From assembly GCA_038960095.1 (NCBI GenBank), contig CP152425.1, positions 868,001 through 932,000 of the forward strand: a DNA stretch of 64,000 bases. Reading direction: 5' to 3'. The position numbers were made by a program, and so were the translations under genes. Source of the stretch: Symbiodolus clandestinus (GTDB lineage Bacteria; Pseudomonadota; Gammaproteobacteria; Enterobacterales; G038960095). Shown in pieces: positions 26,022 to 35,321 of this stretch. Below the pieces are notes generated by a model. That model made no database searches. It saw nothing but the letters and a program-made list of their open reading frames with translations, and was not told where the DNA came from. The first letter of the stretch is position 1, and every line of letters starts with the position of its first letter.

Positions 26022-28312
26022 GAGTCCTCTGATGGGTGCATGGCATTGATGAGACGTTCTTTTCGGCATCTGGAAGCCCACGGCGAACGAGATAATCCAA
26101 CCCATAGCAGACTATTCAATCCAATCACCAGCATGATAGTGAGGCTGCTCTGCCGAGGCTGTTGACTAAAAGTCATCATTTGATAACACAGGGTAGAGAG
26201 TGAGTAAGCCATATTGATCCCCCACAACAACGAAAAGCACATCCAACGACTGCCAATTTCTCGTTTAATCGCTCCTAAAGTTGAAATACAGGGAATGTAC
26301 AGTAAGACAAAAATAAGATAGCTATAGGCGGCGGCTGGGGTACCAAATTTATCCGCTAACTGACTCAATGAGTGGCTACTCATCCCTAATTCAACTTCAT
26401 GGGAATGATGGGATGGGTCTGCAGCAGATTTTCTGCCCAGTAGTATCAACAACCGCTGTTTTGTCTGTTGCAGACTTTTTTTGATGGCTACCCAAGGTTC
26501 AAAGGAAGCGGGAACCATGTCTTCATATTTTTGTGTTTCAAAAGCATAAAGGGTATCCAGTGTCCCTAATACAACCTCTTTAGCGATAGCACCCGTGACT
26601 AATCCTACCGTTGCTGGCCAATTATCATCTCGGATCCCCAGTGGCCGAAATAGTGGCGTCAACCGTTGGCTAATCACCACTAGTGCTGAAACAGGCTGCT
26701 GCCGATCGAATAAAGATCCGGTTATCGTGCGCATTTGTAAGCTAATAAGCACAAAATTAACCAGGATAATAACTTTGCCCCCTCGGATAATAAATCCTTT
26801 TAATCGCTGCCAGAGTTGCAGGCCAATCACCCGAAAAGTAGGCCATTGATAGTGTGGTAACTCCATAATAAAGGGAGCTGCTGCCCCAGGTAGCAACTGA
26901 CGCTTTAACAATTGGCCAGTTGCAATAGCAACGATAATTCCTAGCAGATAGAGGCTAAACAGAGGTAAAACGCCATATTGACCAAAGAAAGCGGCAGAAA
27001 ACACCACAAAAATCGCTAAACGAGCACTACAGGCCATAAAGGGTATCAATAAAATGGTCAGTAGCCGATCACGTTCTCCCGGCAAGGTACGTGTTCCCAA
27101 CACGGCTGGAACGTTACAACCGAAACTAATAATAAGTGGAACAAATGCCTTGCCAGGCAGCCCTAAGCTACGCATCACCCGATCCATGACAAAAGCGGCA
27201 CGAGCCATATAACCTGATTCTTCTAATAAGCCTAGACCTAGAAATAGCAAACCAACCGGCGGAATTAACGGCAGCAGCGTATTGAGCCCGCCACCAATCC
27301 CCTGAGCTAACAACATTAATAATCCTTGCGGAAAACCCAAATGCTGTCCTAACCAGGCAGTTCCCTGGATAAATAGAATATCTGCAACCGCTTCAAACAG
27401 GGGTTGTAAAGCGCTCCCCAGCCGGATCGAGAAAAAAAATAGCCCATACATAATTAATAAAAATAGGGGAATGCCTAACCAACGACTCAGTACCCACTGA
27501 TCAATGCGCTGTGTATACCTTTCCTGTGCCTTGGGTGAACCGTTGTGACAGAGAGCACTGATGGTTTGATAACGCGCATCAACAATTAGTAGAGCAGCCT
27601 CCTCTCCCTGTTCCTGTTGTATTGCTACCTGAGCCTCTTGTAATGCGGCTGATAGATAACTATCGCCGCATTGTTGTTCGCCTTCCAGCCTTTTTAACAC
27701 TAACCAGCGTGCTCGGGCAGGGGAGTCATTAGGCAAAAATTGCTGTGTAATCTGGGTAATTTTCTGTTCAATGACTTGAGGGTAAGGGATCAAAAAGGGT
27801 TTAATAGCGCTCCGATGCTCATCGATGGCTTGGTAAAGCGGGTGAAGCCCCCTACCCTGAGTTGCTACGATAGGGATTACTGCCACACCCAATTGCTCTG
27901 CTAACTGTTTACTATGAGCCAATGCTTGATAGGCGATAACTTTATCCAATCGATTGAGTACAATGACACAGGGAAGACCTTGCTCTAACAGCTGCACAGT
28001 CAAATAGAGATGGCGGTGCAAATCGGAGACATCAACCACATTAATCACCAAATCAGCTTTTCCCGAGCAGAGATAGCGACAAGTGACCTGTTCATCCAGA
28101 GCGACTTGTGAACATGGCGTGACTAATGAGTAGGTCCCTGGTAGATCGAGTAGATTGACTTGGTATTGTGCCGTTCTAAACTGGCCTTCATGGCACTCTA
28201 CCGTAACACCTGGCCAATGGCCCACTTGCTGACGTAATCCTGTCAAGCGATTAAACAGGGTGGTTTTCCCACTGTTAGGGTGGCCAACCAAGGCAACCGT
28301 CAAATAGTTCAT
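26015..28312 (-). CDS. feoB: ferrous iron transporter FeoB
   Basis: FeoB is the inner-membrane Fe2+ permease with an N-terminal G domain. From the ATG at 28312 it has 765 residues. The G1 motif GHPNSGKTTLFN, G3 DLPGTYSL and G4 NRLDK are present, followed by a helical spacer and two Gate domains (ESGYMARAAFVMDRVMR, SFGCNVPAVLGTRT). No frameshift is seen. Other start codons upstream overlap feoA and lack binding sites. It is part of a feoA-feoB-feoC operon. Confidence 0.97.
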   Translation of the reverse strand: MNYLTVALVGHPNSGKTTLFNRLTGLRQQVGHWPGVTVECHEGQFRTAQYQVNLLDLPGTYSLVTPCSQVALDEQVTCRYLCSGKADLVINVVDVSDLHRHLYLTVQLLEQGLPCVIVLNRLDKVIAYQALAHSKQLAEQLGVAVIPIVATQGRGLHPLYQAIDEHRSAIKPFLIPYPQVIEQKITQITQQFLPNDSPARARWLVLKRLEGEQQCGDSYLSAALQEAQVAIQQEQGEEAALLIVDARYQTISALCHNGSPKAQERYTQRIDQWVLSRWLGIPLFLLIMYGLFFFSIRLGSALQPLFEAVADILFIQGTAWLGQHLGFPQGLLMLLAQGIGGGLNTLLPLIPPVGLLFLGLGLLEESGYMARAAFVMDRVMRSLGLPGKAFVPLIISFGCNVPAVLGTRTLPGERDRLLTILLIPFMACSARLAIFVVFSAAFFGQYGVLPLFSLYLLGIIVAIATGQLLKRQLLPGAAAPFIMELPHYQWPTFRVIGLQLWQRLKGFIIRGGKVIILVNFVLISLQMRTITGSLFDRQQPVSALVVISQRLTPLFRPLGIRDDNWPATVGLVTGAIAKEVVLGTLDTLYAFETQKYEDMVPASFEPWVAIKKSLQQTKQRLLILLGRKSAADPSHHSHEVELGMSSHSLSQLADKFGTPAAAYSYLIFVLLYIPCISTLGAIKREIGSRWMCFSLLWGINMAYSLSTLCYQMMTFSQQPRQSSLTIMLVIGLNSLLWVGLSRSPWASRCRKERLINAMHPSEDSW

Positions 28313-28329
28313 GGATTTAATTCCAGGCG

Positions 28330-28581
28330 TTACGGAGTTATCTGACAAAAAACCAGCTGTTCTAACTCTTTTTTACGTAGAGCAATACTGAGCTGCCCTG
28401 CTTCAAGTTGCAAAGGATCGCCTAAAGGGGCAGTCCGTGCTACGCGAAAATGCAGTCCTGGTCGTATACCCATAGCGAGCAGCTGGTGCCGACAAACTGG
28501 ATCCATTTTCAATGAAAAACCATTAATGCGATAAACATGCTGTGTTGTTAGTTGACTGGTTCGATTATCCACGAGTACCAC
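28330..28581 (-). CDS. feoA: ferrous iron transport protein FeoA
   Basis: FeoA is a small SH3-like protein required for FeoB-dependent Fe2+ uptake. The 83-residue product has the family core HQLLAMGIRPGLHFRVART and APLGDPLQLEAGQLSIALRKKEL. The start is GTG at 28581 with GAGGAA upstream; a second GTG three codons later is possible. It is the first gene of feoABC, 17 bases before feoB. Confidence 0.93.
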   Translation of the reverse strand: MVLVDNRTSQLTTQHVYRINGFSLKMDPVCRHQLLAMGIRPGLHFRVARTAPLGDPLQLEAGQLSIALRKKELEQLVFCQITP

Positions 28582-28636
28582 TTATTCCTCAGCAACTTAA
28601 TTCGTTGCTACTGTAGCATCCGACCATTGGTAAGAT

Positions 28637-28655
28637 GCAAATGATAATTAGAAAC
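28637..28655 (-). promoter_or_regulatory. candidate Fur box upstream of feoABC
   Basis: GCAAATGATAATTAGAAAC matches 13 of 19 positions of the Fur consensus GATAATGATAATCATTATC, including the central ATGATAAT. It lies 56 bases upstream of the feoA start, where a Fur site would be expected. Iron repression of feo is well known in enterobacteria. The match is by eye only. The rest of 28582-28931 is otherwise unannotated promoter space for feoA and greB. Confidence 0.45.
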
Positions 28656-28931
28656 ATTAGCTTATACAAGTAGAATGGATCAGTCACCTGTCTGGTTGCC
28701 AATAATTTTTCATAGATTTTTTTGCTCGCGTAAATCTACCCGATGTCTTCTAAGTTATTTGATTTAAATTACCGATCATTCATAGACTTCAGTAGTGGAT
28801 CATGCTATTAGGTAACTGTTTATCAGGGAAAAGATCGACAATGACTCCCTAATGAAAACTAAGCAGAGAAGCAATTAACTGTTAGTGTCTTTTATAATAA
28901 GGACAATCGTTTCATTTACCAGGCATCTATT

Positions 28932-29426
28932 ATGGCAGGGACACACTACATTACTCGAGTCGGGTGGCAGCGCCTTAAAGAGGAGTTGGACCACCTTTGG
29001 CATGCTGCGCGGCCTCAGGCAACGCAAGCGGTTGCCGAAGCAGCTGCTTTGGGTGATCGCTCAGAGAATGCTGAATATATTTATGGTAAGAAAGCATTAC
29101 GGGAAATCGATCGGCGTATCACTTTTTTACGCAAGCGTCTAGCGCTCCTGCGCATTGTTGACTTTCATCCCCAGCAGATCGGTAGAGTCTTCTTTGGCGC
29201 TTGGGTGACGTTAATCTCCGAGCAAGGCAAAACTTCGCGCTACCGTTTAGTGGGTGCTGATGAATTTGATTTGAAAAAAAACTGGATCTCAATCAATTCC
29301 CCAGTTGCACGCGCCGTGCTGGGTAAATCGGTTAATGAATGCATCAACCTCTTTACCCCCAAGGGCAAAATAACCTACCGTATTTTATCAATTGATTATC
29401 AAGCTACTATCGATGAGAACCGCTGA
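28932..29426 (+). CDS. greB: transcription elongation factor GreB
   Basis: GreB rescues backtracked RNA polymerase by stimulating transcript cleavage. The 164 residues show the N-terminal coiled coil with the acidic tip ALGDRSENAEYIYGKKALRE and the C-terminal FKBP-like domain VFFGAWVTL. The family hallmark REIDRRI is conserved. It is located near ompR, as in Escherichia where greB and ompR-envZ are close neighbours, and transcribed in the same direction as ompR here. Confidence 0.95.
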   Translation: MAGTHYITRVGWQRLKEELDHLWHAARPQATQAVAEAAALGDRSENAEYIYGKKALREIDRRITFLRKRLALLRIVDFHPQQIGRVFFGAWVTLISEQGKTSRYRLVGADEFDLKKNWISINSPVARAVLGKSVNECINLFTPKGKITYRILSIDYQATIDENR

Positions 29427-29517
29427 AAGCTTTTCACGGGATAATCGCAACTAGGGTGTTAATTTTTATTTATGAACTCACATGATAGGCAGCGAGGATT
29501 AGGGAGGCCAAAGGGAT

Positions 29518-30282
29518 ATGCGCGAACAGCGTAAAGTTTTAGTTGTCGATGATGATATCAACCTACGTATCCTTATCGAACGCTATCTGAACGAGCAGGG
29601 GTTCCAGGTACGTGGTGTAGCTAGCGCGGAGCAGATGGACCGATTACTAGCTCGTGAATCTTTTCAATTAATTATCCTGGATTTAATTTTGCCAGGCGAA
29701 GATGGTCTCTCCATCTGTTGCCGACTTCGACAGCAAAATAATCCGATACCTATCATCATCGTAACGGCTAAAAGCAATGAAATTGATCGTATCATTGGCC
29801 TTGAGATGGGCGCTGATGATTATTTGGCTAAACCCTTCAATTCTCGAGAGCTATTAGCACGTATCCGAGCTATTCTAAGGCGACGCTCTCATGAACTACC
29901 GGGTGCCCCTGCACACGAGGAAGCGATTGTGACCTTTGGGCGTTTTAAGCTCAATTTAGGCACCCGAGAGATGTTTAAAGATGGACTATCGGTTCCTTTA
30001 ACCAGCGGTGAATTTGCAGTTCTTAAAGCTTTAAGTAACCACCCAAGGGAGCCCTTATCCCGAGATAAATTGATGAACTTAGCACGAGGACGAGAATATA
30101 ATGCGACTGAACGCTCTATTGATGTCCAAGTATCCCGGCTACGTCGTGTGCTTGAAGAAGACCCGGCCCATCCGCGGTATATTCAAACGGTCTGGGGATT
30201 AGGGTATGTGTTTGTCCCCGATGGCCATCCTATTCAAGAATCTAAGGTGCTGCGTATGAATTACTCATCAGCAACTTCTTAA
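29518..30282 (+). CDS. ompR: two-component response regulator OmpR
   Basis: OmpR controls porin and envelope genes after phosphorylation by EnvZ. The receiver domain is intact (VVDDDINLR, phosphorylated Asp in LIILDLILPGEDG, Lys in DDYLAKPF). The C-terminal winged helix has TSGEFAVLKALSNHPREPL and RYIQTVWGLGYVFVPDG. At 254 residues it is about 15 residues longer than Escherichia OmpR because of an extra Ser-containing tail. Its partner envZ follows after 18 bases and is severely shortened. Confidence 0.95.
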   Translation: MREQRKVLVVDDDINLRILIERYLNEQGFQVRGVASAEQMDRLLARESFQLIILDLILPGEDGLSICCRLRQQNNPIPIIIVTAKSNEIDRIIGLEMGADDYLAKPFNSRELLARIRAILRRRSHELPGAPAHEEAIVTFGRFKLNLGTREMFKDGLSVPLTSGEFAVLKALSNHPREPLSRDKLMNLARGREYNATERSIDVQVSRLRRVLEEDPAHPRYIQTVWGLGYVFVPDGHPIQESKVLRMNYSSATS

Positions 30283-30300
30283 GTTACTACTTTATTCTTT

Positions 30301-30954
30301 ATGAAACCCGTTAACCCGCTCCTCATTGATCCAGGAGCCGCCGAAATCCAGCATGATCTACAAACCCTGTTGGCCCGCATCCGCCTGGCTACTGAACTGC
30401 TGTCAAGTAACGATCAGGAGCTGTTGGCAGCAATCCATCGAGATATTAATACCTGTCAGTTGATGCTACGCCAACCATTTGCTCCCACCGATGATCCCAG
30501 CGAAAGGCGTGTAGTGACTGATCTCAATCAGCTCATTCAAGAAGAAACTAAAGTGATGCAGCAGTGCTACCAAGCCGCTATTAAGCAAAATTTATTTTCC
30601 GGATCATTGAGCCTCTTAATACAACCACTGGCCATTAAAAGATTATTAACCAATTTGTTGATTAATGCTCATACCTATGGCGGTGACCAAACAACTATCA
30701 GTAGTGGTAAAACCGCTAATAGCATCTGGTTCCAAGTAGCTGATAATGGTCCTGGGATAAACAGTGAAAATCCAGCCTATCTTATGCAGCCAGGCGTACG
30801 TGGTGCCCTTGCCAAGTCAGCCGCCACGCCGATAAAAGGCAGTGGATTAGGACTGGCGATTGTTAAAAAAATTGTTGCACGCCATCAAGGTTATCTAAAA
30901 CTACAATCTCATTTATCACAAGGGCTGAGCATTACCATCAATTTGCCAGCGTAA
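30301..30954 (+). CDS. envZ: EnvZ histidine kinase reduced to its cytoplasmic core
   Basis: The product aligns with only the DHp and ATPase domains of EnvZ (450 residues in Escherichia). The first 14 residues are unique; then the phosphoacceptor region IQHDLQTLLARIRLATELL (His18) follows, and the CA domain has the N box NLLINAHTYGG, the G1 box VADNGPGI, and GSGLGLAIVKKIVARHQG. The two TM helices, periplasmic sensor and HAMP domain are missing, yet ATG and frame are clean. The Pro of the usual HDLRTP is replaced by Leu. It therefore looks like a soluble kinase or phosphatase for OmpR without osmosensing. No EnvZ-like sensor sequence is visible between ompR and this ORF. Confidence 0.88.
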   Translation: MKPVNPLLIDPGAAEIQHDLQTLLARIRLATELLSSNDQELLAAIHRDINTCQLMLRQPFAPTDDPSERRVVTDLNQLIQEETKVMQQCYQAAIKQNLFSGSLSLLIQPLAIKRLLTNLLINAHTYGGDQTTISSGKTANSIWFQVADNGPGINSENPAYLMQPGVRGALAKSAATPIKGSGLGLAIVKKIVARHQGYLKLQSHLSQGLSITINLPA

Positions 30955-31087
30955 TATTTTTGCTAGATTCCAGCCGCGCGATAAACCACTGAGGATAGAA
31001 ACTTTGAGCTAACCCCCTCACTTCAAGCAAAAATAGGGTATACTCGGTAACCAGCCCATCGGCCTAATTAAAAATGGAACCTACTAC

Positions 31088-33466
31088 ATGGTGGATGATC
31101 CCTTTGCTGGCAGGGAGGCGGAAAATTATAGCGATCCGATTCCCAGTCGTGAGTTTATCTTAGCACATTTGGCACAGCGCCAAACACCCACTGATCGGCA
31201 GACGTTGTGCCAAGCGTTGAATCTGTTCTCTGAACAGCAGCAAGAAGCACTACGTCGCCGTTTACGGGCGATGGAACGTGATGGACAGCTGGTATTTACC
31301 CGCCGCAAATGTTATGCATTGCCAGAACGTCTTGATTTACTCCGTGGCCGAGTCATCGGTCATCGTGAGGGTTTTGGTTTTTTACGGATTGAAGGGCAAA
31401 AAGAGGATCTATTCCTCTCTTTCCAACAAATGCGTCAAGTTATCCATGGCGATGAAATTTTAGCACAACCCATCATCAGCGATCGTCGAGGCCGGCGTGA
31501 AGCCCGTGTGGTCCGCATCTTAGTTTCCCGTCAAGGCCCCATTGTTGGCCGCTACCAAGTTGAAGCTGGGCTAGGCGTGGTGATACCCGATGATCAGCGT
31601 CTGAATTTTACCATTGCCATTGCCCCAGAAGAGGATACTGCGGCACTGCAAGCAGGACAGGTGGTGGTCGTCCAGCTACTCCAGCGCCCAACGCCGCGTC
31701 ACCCGGCGATCGGCCATATTCTCGAGGTGCTGGGTGATCCTTTGGCGCCGGGAATTGAAATTGAGATGGCGATCCGCAACTATGAGATCCCTTATCGATG
31801 GCCAGAAGCGGTGCTTGAGCAGGTGGCTCCACTCTCTGAGCAATTACCCATTGAAGCTTATGCGGGCCGCGTCGATTTACGCAAGCAGGCCTTTATTACC
31901 ATTGATGGCGAGGATGCTCGTGATTTTGATGATGCGGTGTATTGTGAAGGAAAACGCGGAGGTGGCTGGCGGTTGTGGGTAGCAATTGCTGATGTTAGCC
32001 ACTATGTACAACCGAATACTCCTTTGGATGACGAGGCAAAACAGCGGGGTAACTCAGTCTATTTTCCACTCCAAGTGGTGCCGATGTTGCCAGAAATCCT
32101 CTCCAATGGGTTGTGTTCATTGAACCCTAAGGTTGATCGTCTCTGTTTAGTATGCGAAATGACGCTATCCGCCCGCGGAAAATTGACCGGCTATCAATTT
32201 TTTGAAGCCGTTATCCATTCTCAGGCCCGGTTTACCTACACCCAGATCGCCCAATTGTTAGCAGGAGACCCCTTGCTGCAACAGCAGTGTGCTTCGTTGA
32301 TGCCCATGCTACAGCGGTTGCAACAGCTATTTATCACACTAAAACAAGGTCGTGAACAGCGAGGCAGCCTTGAATTAGAGACTGAAGAGCCTCAATTTAT
32401 TTTTAATTCACAGCGGCGCATTGAGCGCATTGTTCCTTTAGTGCGTAATGATGCCCACAAGCTGATAGAAGAGTGTATGATCGTTGCCAATACGGCAGCA
32501 GCCCTCTTTGTGAAAAAACAGCAGGCAATCGCTCTCTACCGGGTACATGATACGCCTAATGAAGATCGATTAACCAGTTTCCGGCAGTTTTTAAAGGAGC
32601 TGGGATTAACTTTAGAGGGGGGAAGCCGCCCTTTGCCGAAAGACTTCGTACACCTCATGCAGCAGACCCGCCAACGCCCTGATAATGAATTAATTCAAAC
32701 GCTACTCCTGCGATCACTGCAGCCGGCGCTTTATACCCCGGATAACCGAGGTCATTTTGGATTAGCATTGCCGGCCTACGCCCATTTTACCTCACCCATA
32801 CGGCGTTATCCCGATCTGCTTTTGCATCGAACCATCAAAGCGTTACTGAAAAAAACTGACTCTATCACCGAGCAGTCCACGGAGAGCCTAAAAACTCCTT
32901 TAGCAATACTGTCATTAGAAGATTGGTCTCATCTAGGTAGTCACTGCTCAATGACTGAACGACGCGCCGATGAAGCCACCCGAGAAGTTGCTGATTGGCT
33001 AAAATGTGAATTTATGCAGGAGCATGTCGGTATGCAGTTTCGAGGTGTGATTGCTGGTGTCACCAGTTTTGGATTTTTTGTTCGCTTAGAAAAACTGTTT
33101 ATCGATGGTTTAGTCCATGTTTCTACGCTAGATAACGACTACTACCAATTTGACTCTATCGGTCAACGGCTCACTGGCCAAAGCTTAGGCATTAGCTATC
33201 GTTTAGGGGACGTGGTCCAAGTTACCGTAGCTGCTGTCAATCTAGAACAGCGTAAAATCGATTTTGCTTTAATCCACAGTGAACGATCCAAAGCGCGCAC
33301 TAAACAGCCAAAGACTGCTGCTCCTTTATCAGCTCAAAAAACCAATCAATCTTCCAAGCAGCCCCGAAAAAGGGCTAAAAAAGTAGAAACCTCGCAAGAA
33401 ACTCTTGATAAACCGTCTAAACCACGCCGTTCGCGTCAACGGCGTTCCACTCAGTCAGTTAAGTGA
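31088..33466 (+). CDS. rnr: ribonuclease R
   Basis: RNase R is a processive 3'-5' exoribonuclease able to degrade structured RNA. The 792-residue protein has the N-terminal helix-turn-helix (SREFILAHL), cold-shock domains, the RNB catalytic centre DGEDARDFDDAVYCEGKRGG, an S1 domain near the C-terminus (FRGVIAGVTSFGFFVRLEKLF), and a Lys/Arg-rich basic tail. Six bases separate it from rlmB, the conserved rnr-rlmB pair; nsrR, normally upstream, is absent. Confidence 0.97.
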   Translation: MVDDPFAGREAENYSDPIPSREFILAHLAQRQTPTDRQTLCQALNLFSEQQQEALRRRLRAMERDGQLVFTRRKCYALPERLDLLRGRVIGHREGFGFLRIEGQKEDLFLSFQQMRQVIHGDEILAQPIISDRRGRREARVVRILVSRQGPIVGRYQVEAGLGVVIPDDQRLNFTIAIAPEEDTAALQAGQVVVVQLLQRPTPRHPAIGHILEVLGDPLAPGIEIEMAIRNYEIPYRWPEAVLEQVAPLSEQLPIEAYAGRVDLRKQAFITIDGEDARDFDDAVYCEGKRGGGWRLWVAIADVSHYVQPNTPLDDEAKQRGNSVYFPLQVVPMLPEILSNGLCSLNPKVDRLCLVCEMTLSARGKLTGYQFFEAVIHSQARFTYTQIAQLLAGDPLLQQQCASLMPMLQRLQQLFITLKQGREQRGSLELETEEPQFIFNSQRRIERIVPLVRNDAHKLIEECMIVANTAAALFVKKQQAIALYRVHDTPNEDRLTSFRQFLKELGLTLEGGSRPLPKDFVHLMQQTRQRPDNELIQTLLLRSLQPALYTPDNRGHFGLALPAYAHFTSPIRRYPDLLLHRTIKALLKKTDSITEQSTESLKTPLAILSLEDWSHLGSHCSMTERRADEATREVADWLKCEFMQEHVGMQFRGVIAGVTSFGFFVRLEKLFIDGLVHVSTLDNDYYQFDSIGQRLTGQSLGISYRLGDVVQVTVAAVNLEQRKIDFALIHSERSKARTKQPKTAAPLSAQKTNQSSKQPRKRAKKVETSQETLDKPSKPRRSRQRRSTQSVK

Positions 33467-33472
33467 TAGGTT

Positions 33473-34207
33473 ATGTCGGAACTTATTTATGGATTACAAT
33501 CCATTAGCGCTCTAGCCGTTCGAGAACCACACCGCCTATTAGAAGTTTTCACTGTCTCTACAGATGCCGATTCTCGGAGGCAATCGCTGATAAAACAGTT
33601 AACCGATCAAGGTATTACCTGTCAACGAGTATCCTCTGAATGGCTCACCCGTAAAACAGCTGGGGCAACTCACCAAGGCATTGCAGCGCGAATCCGTCCA
33701 CCAACACAGTATGATGAACAGCAATTACCGGAACTTTGGAGGGGACAGATCCCCTTTTTATTGATATTAGATGGCGTTACTGATCCCCATAACCTAGGCG
33801 CCTGCCTGCGCAGCGCCGATGCCGTCGGGGTGCAAGCAGTGATTATCCCTCGTAACCGCTCTGTCTCTTATAATGCTACGGTTAGTAAGGTAGCTTGCGG
33901 CGCTGCTGAACGAGTACCCTTAGTCGCCGTCACCAACTTGGCTCGCACGCTACAGACACTTCAATCACACGGCATCTGGATCGTCGGCACCAGTGCTCAA
34001 GCCACTCCCTTAATTTATCAACAATCTCTTACCGGACCACTGGCTTTGGTTATGGGTGCAGAGGGACATGGTTTACGACGCTTAACGACCGAACGGTGCG
34101 ATGTTATGGCTAGCCTACCGATGGCCGGTATTGTCTCATCACTGAACGTTTCGGTAGCTACGGGCATTTGTCTGTTTGAAGCGATCCGCCAGCGCACAAA
34201 GCTTTGA
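33473..34207 (+). CDS. rlmB: 23S rRNA (guanosine2251-2'-O)-methyltransferase RlmB
   Basis: RlmB methylates G2251 in the peptidyl-transferase region of 23S rRNA. The 244 residues show the SPOUT family motifs: motif 1 LDGVTDPHNLGACLRSAD, motif 2 VMGAEGHGLRRL and motif 3 SLNVSVATGICLFE, plus the N-terminal substrate-binding domain. It is coupled to rnr by close spacing. No defects are seen. Confidence 0.97.
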   Translation: MSELIYGLQSISALAVREPHRLLEVFTVSTDADSRRQSLIKQLTDQGITCQRVSSEWLTRKTAGATHQGIAARIRPPTQYDEQQLPELWRGQIPFLLILDGVTDPHNLGACLRSADAVGVQAVIIPRNRSVSYNATVSKVACGAAERVPLVAVTNLARTLQTLQSHGIWIVGTSAQATPLIYQQSLTGPLALVMGAEGHGLRRLTTERCDVMASLPMAGIVSSLNVSVATGICLFEAIRQRTKL

Positions 34208-34231
34208 ACCAACTTTGCCAAAAGCTTTTCA

Positions 34232-34660
34232 TTAATTTAGCAGGAGCATTGCTGGCATAACCGCTACGGAAGCTACTGATAAAGTAGGCAATGATGAATC
34301 TGCAGTCGATTGATCATTGAACATGCTCATAGCAGTAAGTAACCGGCTGATATTAGCGAAGGTAATATTAACAGTCTCATTAGATTGTTTAATCATAGTC
34401 ATTATATTTTCGATGCTAGAATCATTATCTCTACCTTGAGTGGGTGAATTTTGATCAATAGAGCGCCGAAAGCCTAGTTTTGTTGCACGTTTTTTCCTTT
34501 GAATTTCCCAAGGATCTCGATCAATCCAGCAATTATCACGACTGCAAAACAACTTAAAATTCCTGGGCATAGTGGTAGGGTTAGTGGCGCGCATAAAACT
34601 AGCGCGTACCTTAGGCGCTCTTACTGAAAAGGCAAAGGGGGATAGATCGCTATCATACAT
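34232..34660 (-). CDS. hypothetical protein, basic middle and hydrophobic C-terminus
   Basis: A 142-residue ORF of no recognised family, convergent with rlmB. The ATG at 34660 has a strong GGAGG site five bases upstream, good evidence for translation. The N-terminal half is polar and basic (RAPKVRASFMRATNP, DPWEIQRKKRATKLGFRR) with several Cys. The middle is Ser/Asn/Asp-rich and helical. The end is hydrophobic (LPTLSVASVAVMPAMLLLN), possibly a C-terminal membrane anchor. It interrupts the space between rlmB and rpsF and may be a horizontally acquired, effector-like gene; that is inference. Confidence 0.55.
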   Translation of the reverse strand: MYDSDLSPFAFSVRAPKVRASFMRATNPTTMPRNFKLFCSRDNCWIDRDPWEIQRKKRATKLGFRRSIDQNSPTQGRDNDSSIENIMTMIKQSNETVNITFANISRLLTAMSMFNDQSTADSSLPTLSVASVAVMPAMLLLN

Positions 34661-34898
34661 AAAAGCCTCCAAAATTCAGTTGTTTAAGTATTCCTGCTTC
34701 TATATCCTATTGATGTTATGCCTGCTTTACAAAATCAATCTCCTTTTTTAATTGGTTGCAGGCTTAAGAGTGAAAACTAGCTACTTGTGTTCATGGTTAC
34801 TAGTCAGTAGAATAACGTGCTATTTTTGTTATTAGCTCCTTGCCGCTTGGCCCAGTTTAGGTCAGGCGGCTACCGTAGTATCCATAAGGAACTTTGTT

Positions 34899-35297
34899 AT
34901 GCGTTATTATGAAATTGTTATCCTGTTCGATCCAGACCACAGTGAACAGCTGCCAGCAACGGTTGAACGATATCAGGAATTGATCACCAAAGCGGGAGGA
35001 ATGATCCATCGTTATGAAGATTGGGGACGCCGCCAGCTTGCCTATCCCATTGATAAATTCCAAAAAGCACACTATATTTTATTCAACTTAGAGATCTCGA
35101 TGGATACCTTAGCAGAATTGGAAAACCAATTTCGCTATAATGATAAAGTAATCCGTACATTAGTTATGCGTACTAAGCAGGCGATTAATCAGCCGTCTCC
35201 GATTGCTAAGCCTAAAGAGGAACGCCCCGATCGGCGTAATTCAGCAGGGCAAGTAGCAGAAGAAGGTCACTCAAAGCCTGTTGAAGCGTTCAGCTAA
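34899..35297 (+). CDS. rpsF: 30S ribosomal protein bS6
   Basis: bS6 binds the 30S platform together with bS18. The 132 residues show the family start MRYYEIVILFDPDHSEQ and IHRYEDWGRRQLAYPIDK, and an acidic C-terminal tail where Escherichia adds glutamates. It is the first gene of rpsF-priB-rpsR-rplI, with AAGGA upstream of the ATG. The 226 bases upstream should carry the operon promoter; no gene is seen there. Confidence 0.97.
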   Translation: MRYYEIVILFDPDHSEQLPATVERYQELITKAGGMIHRYEDWGRRQLAYPIDKFQKAHYILFNLEISMDTLAELENQFRYNDKVIRTLVMRTKQAINQPSPIAKPKEERPDRRNSAGQVAEEGHSKPVEAFS

Positions 35298-35321
35298 GGA
35301 ATAGAGAAGCCATCAGCCAAG

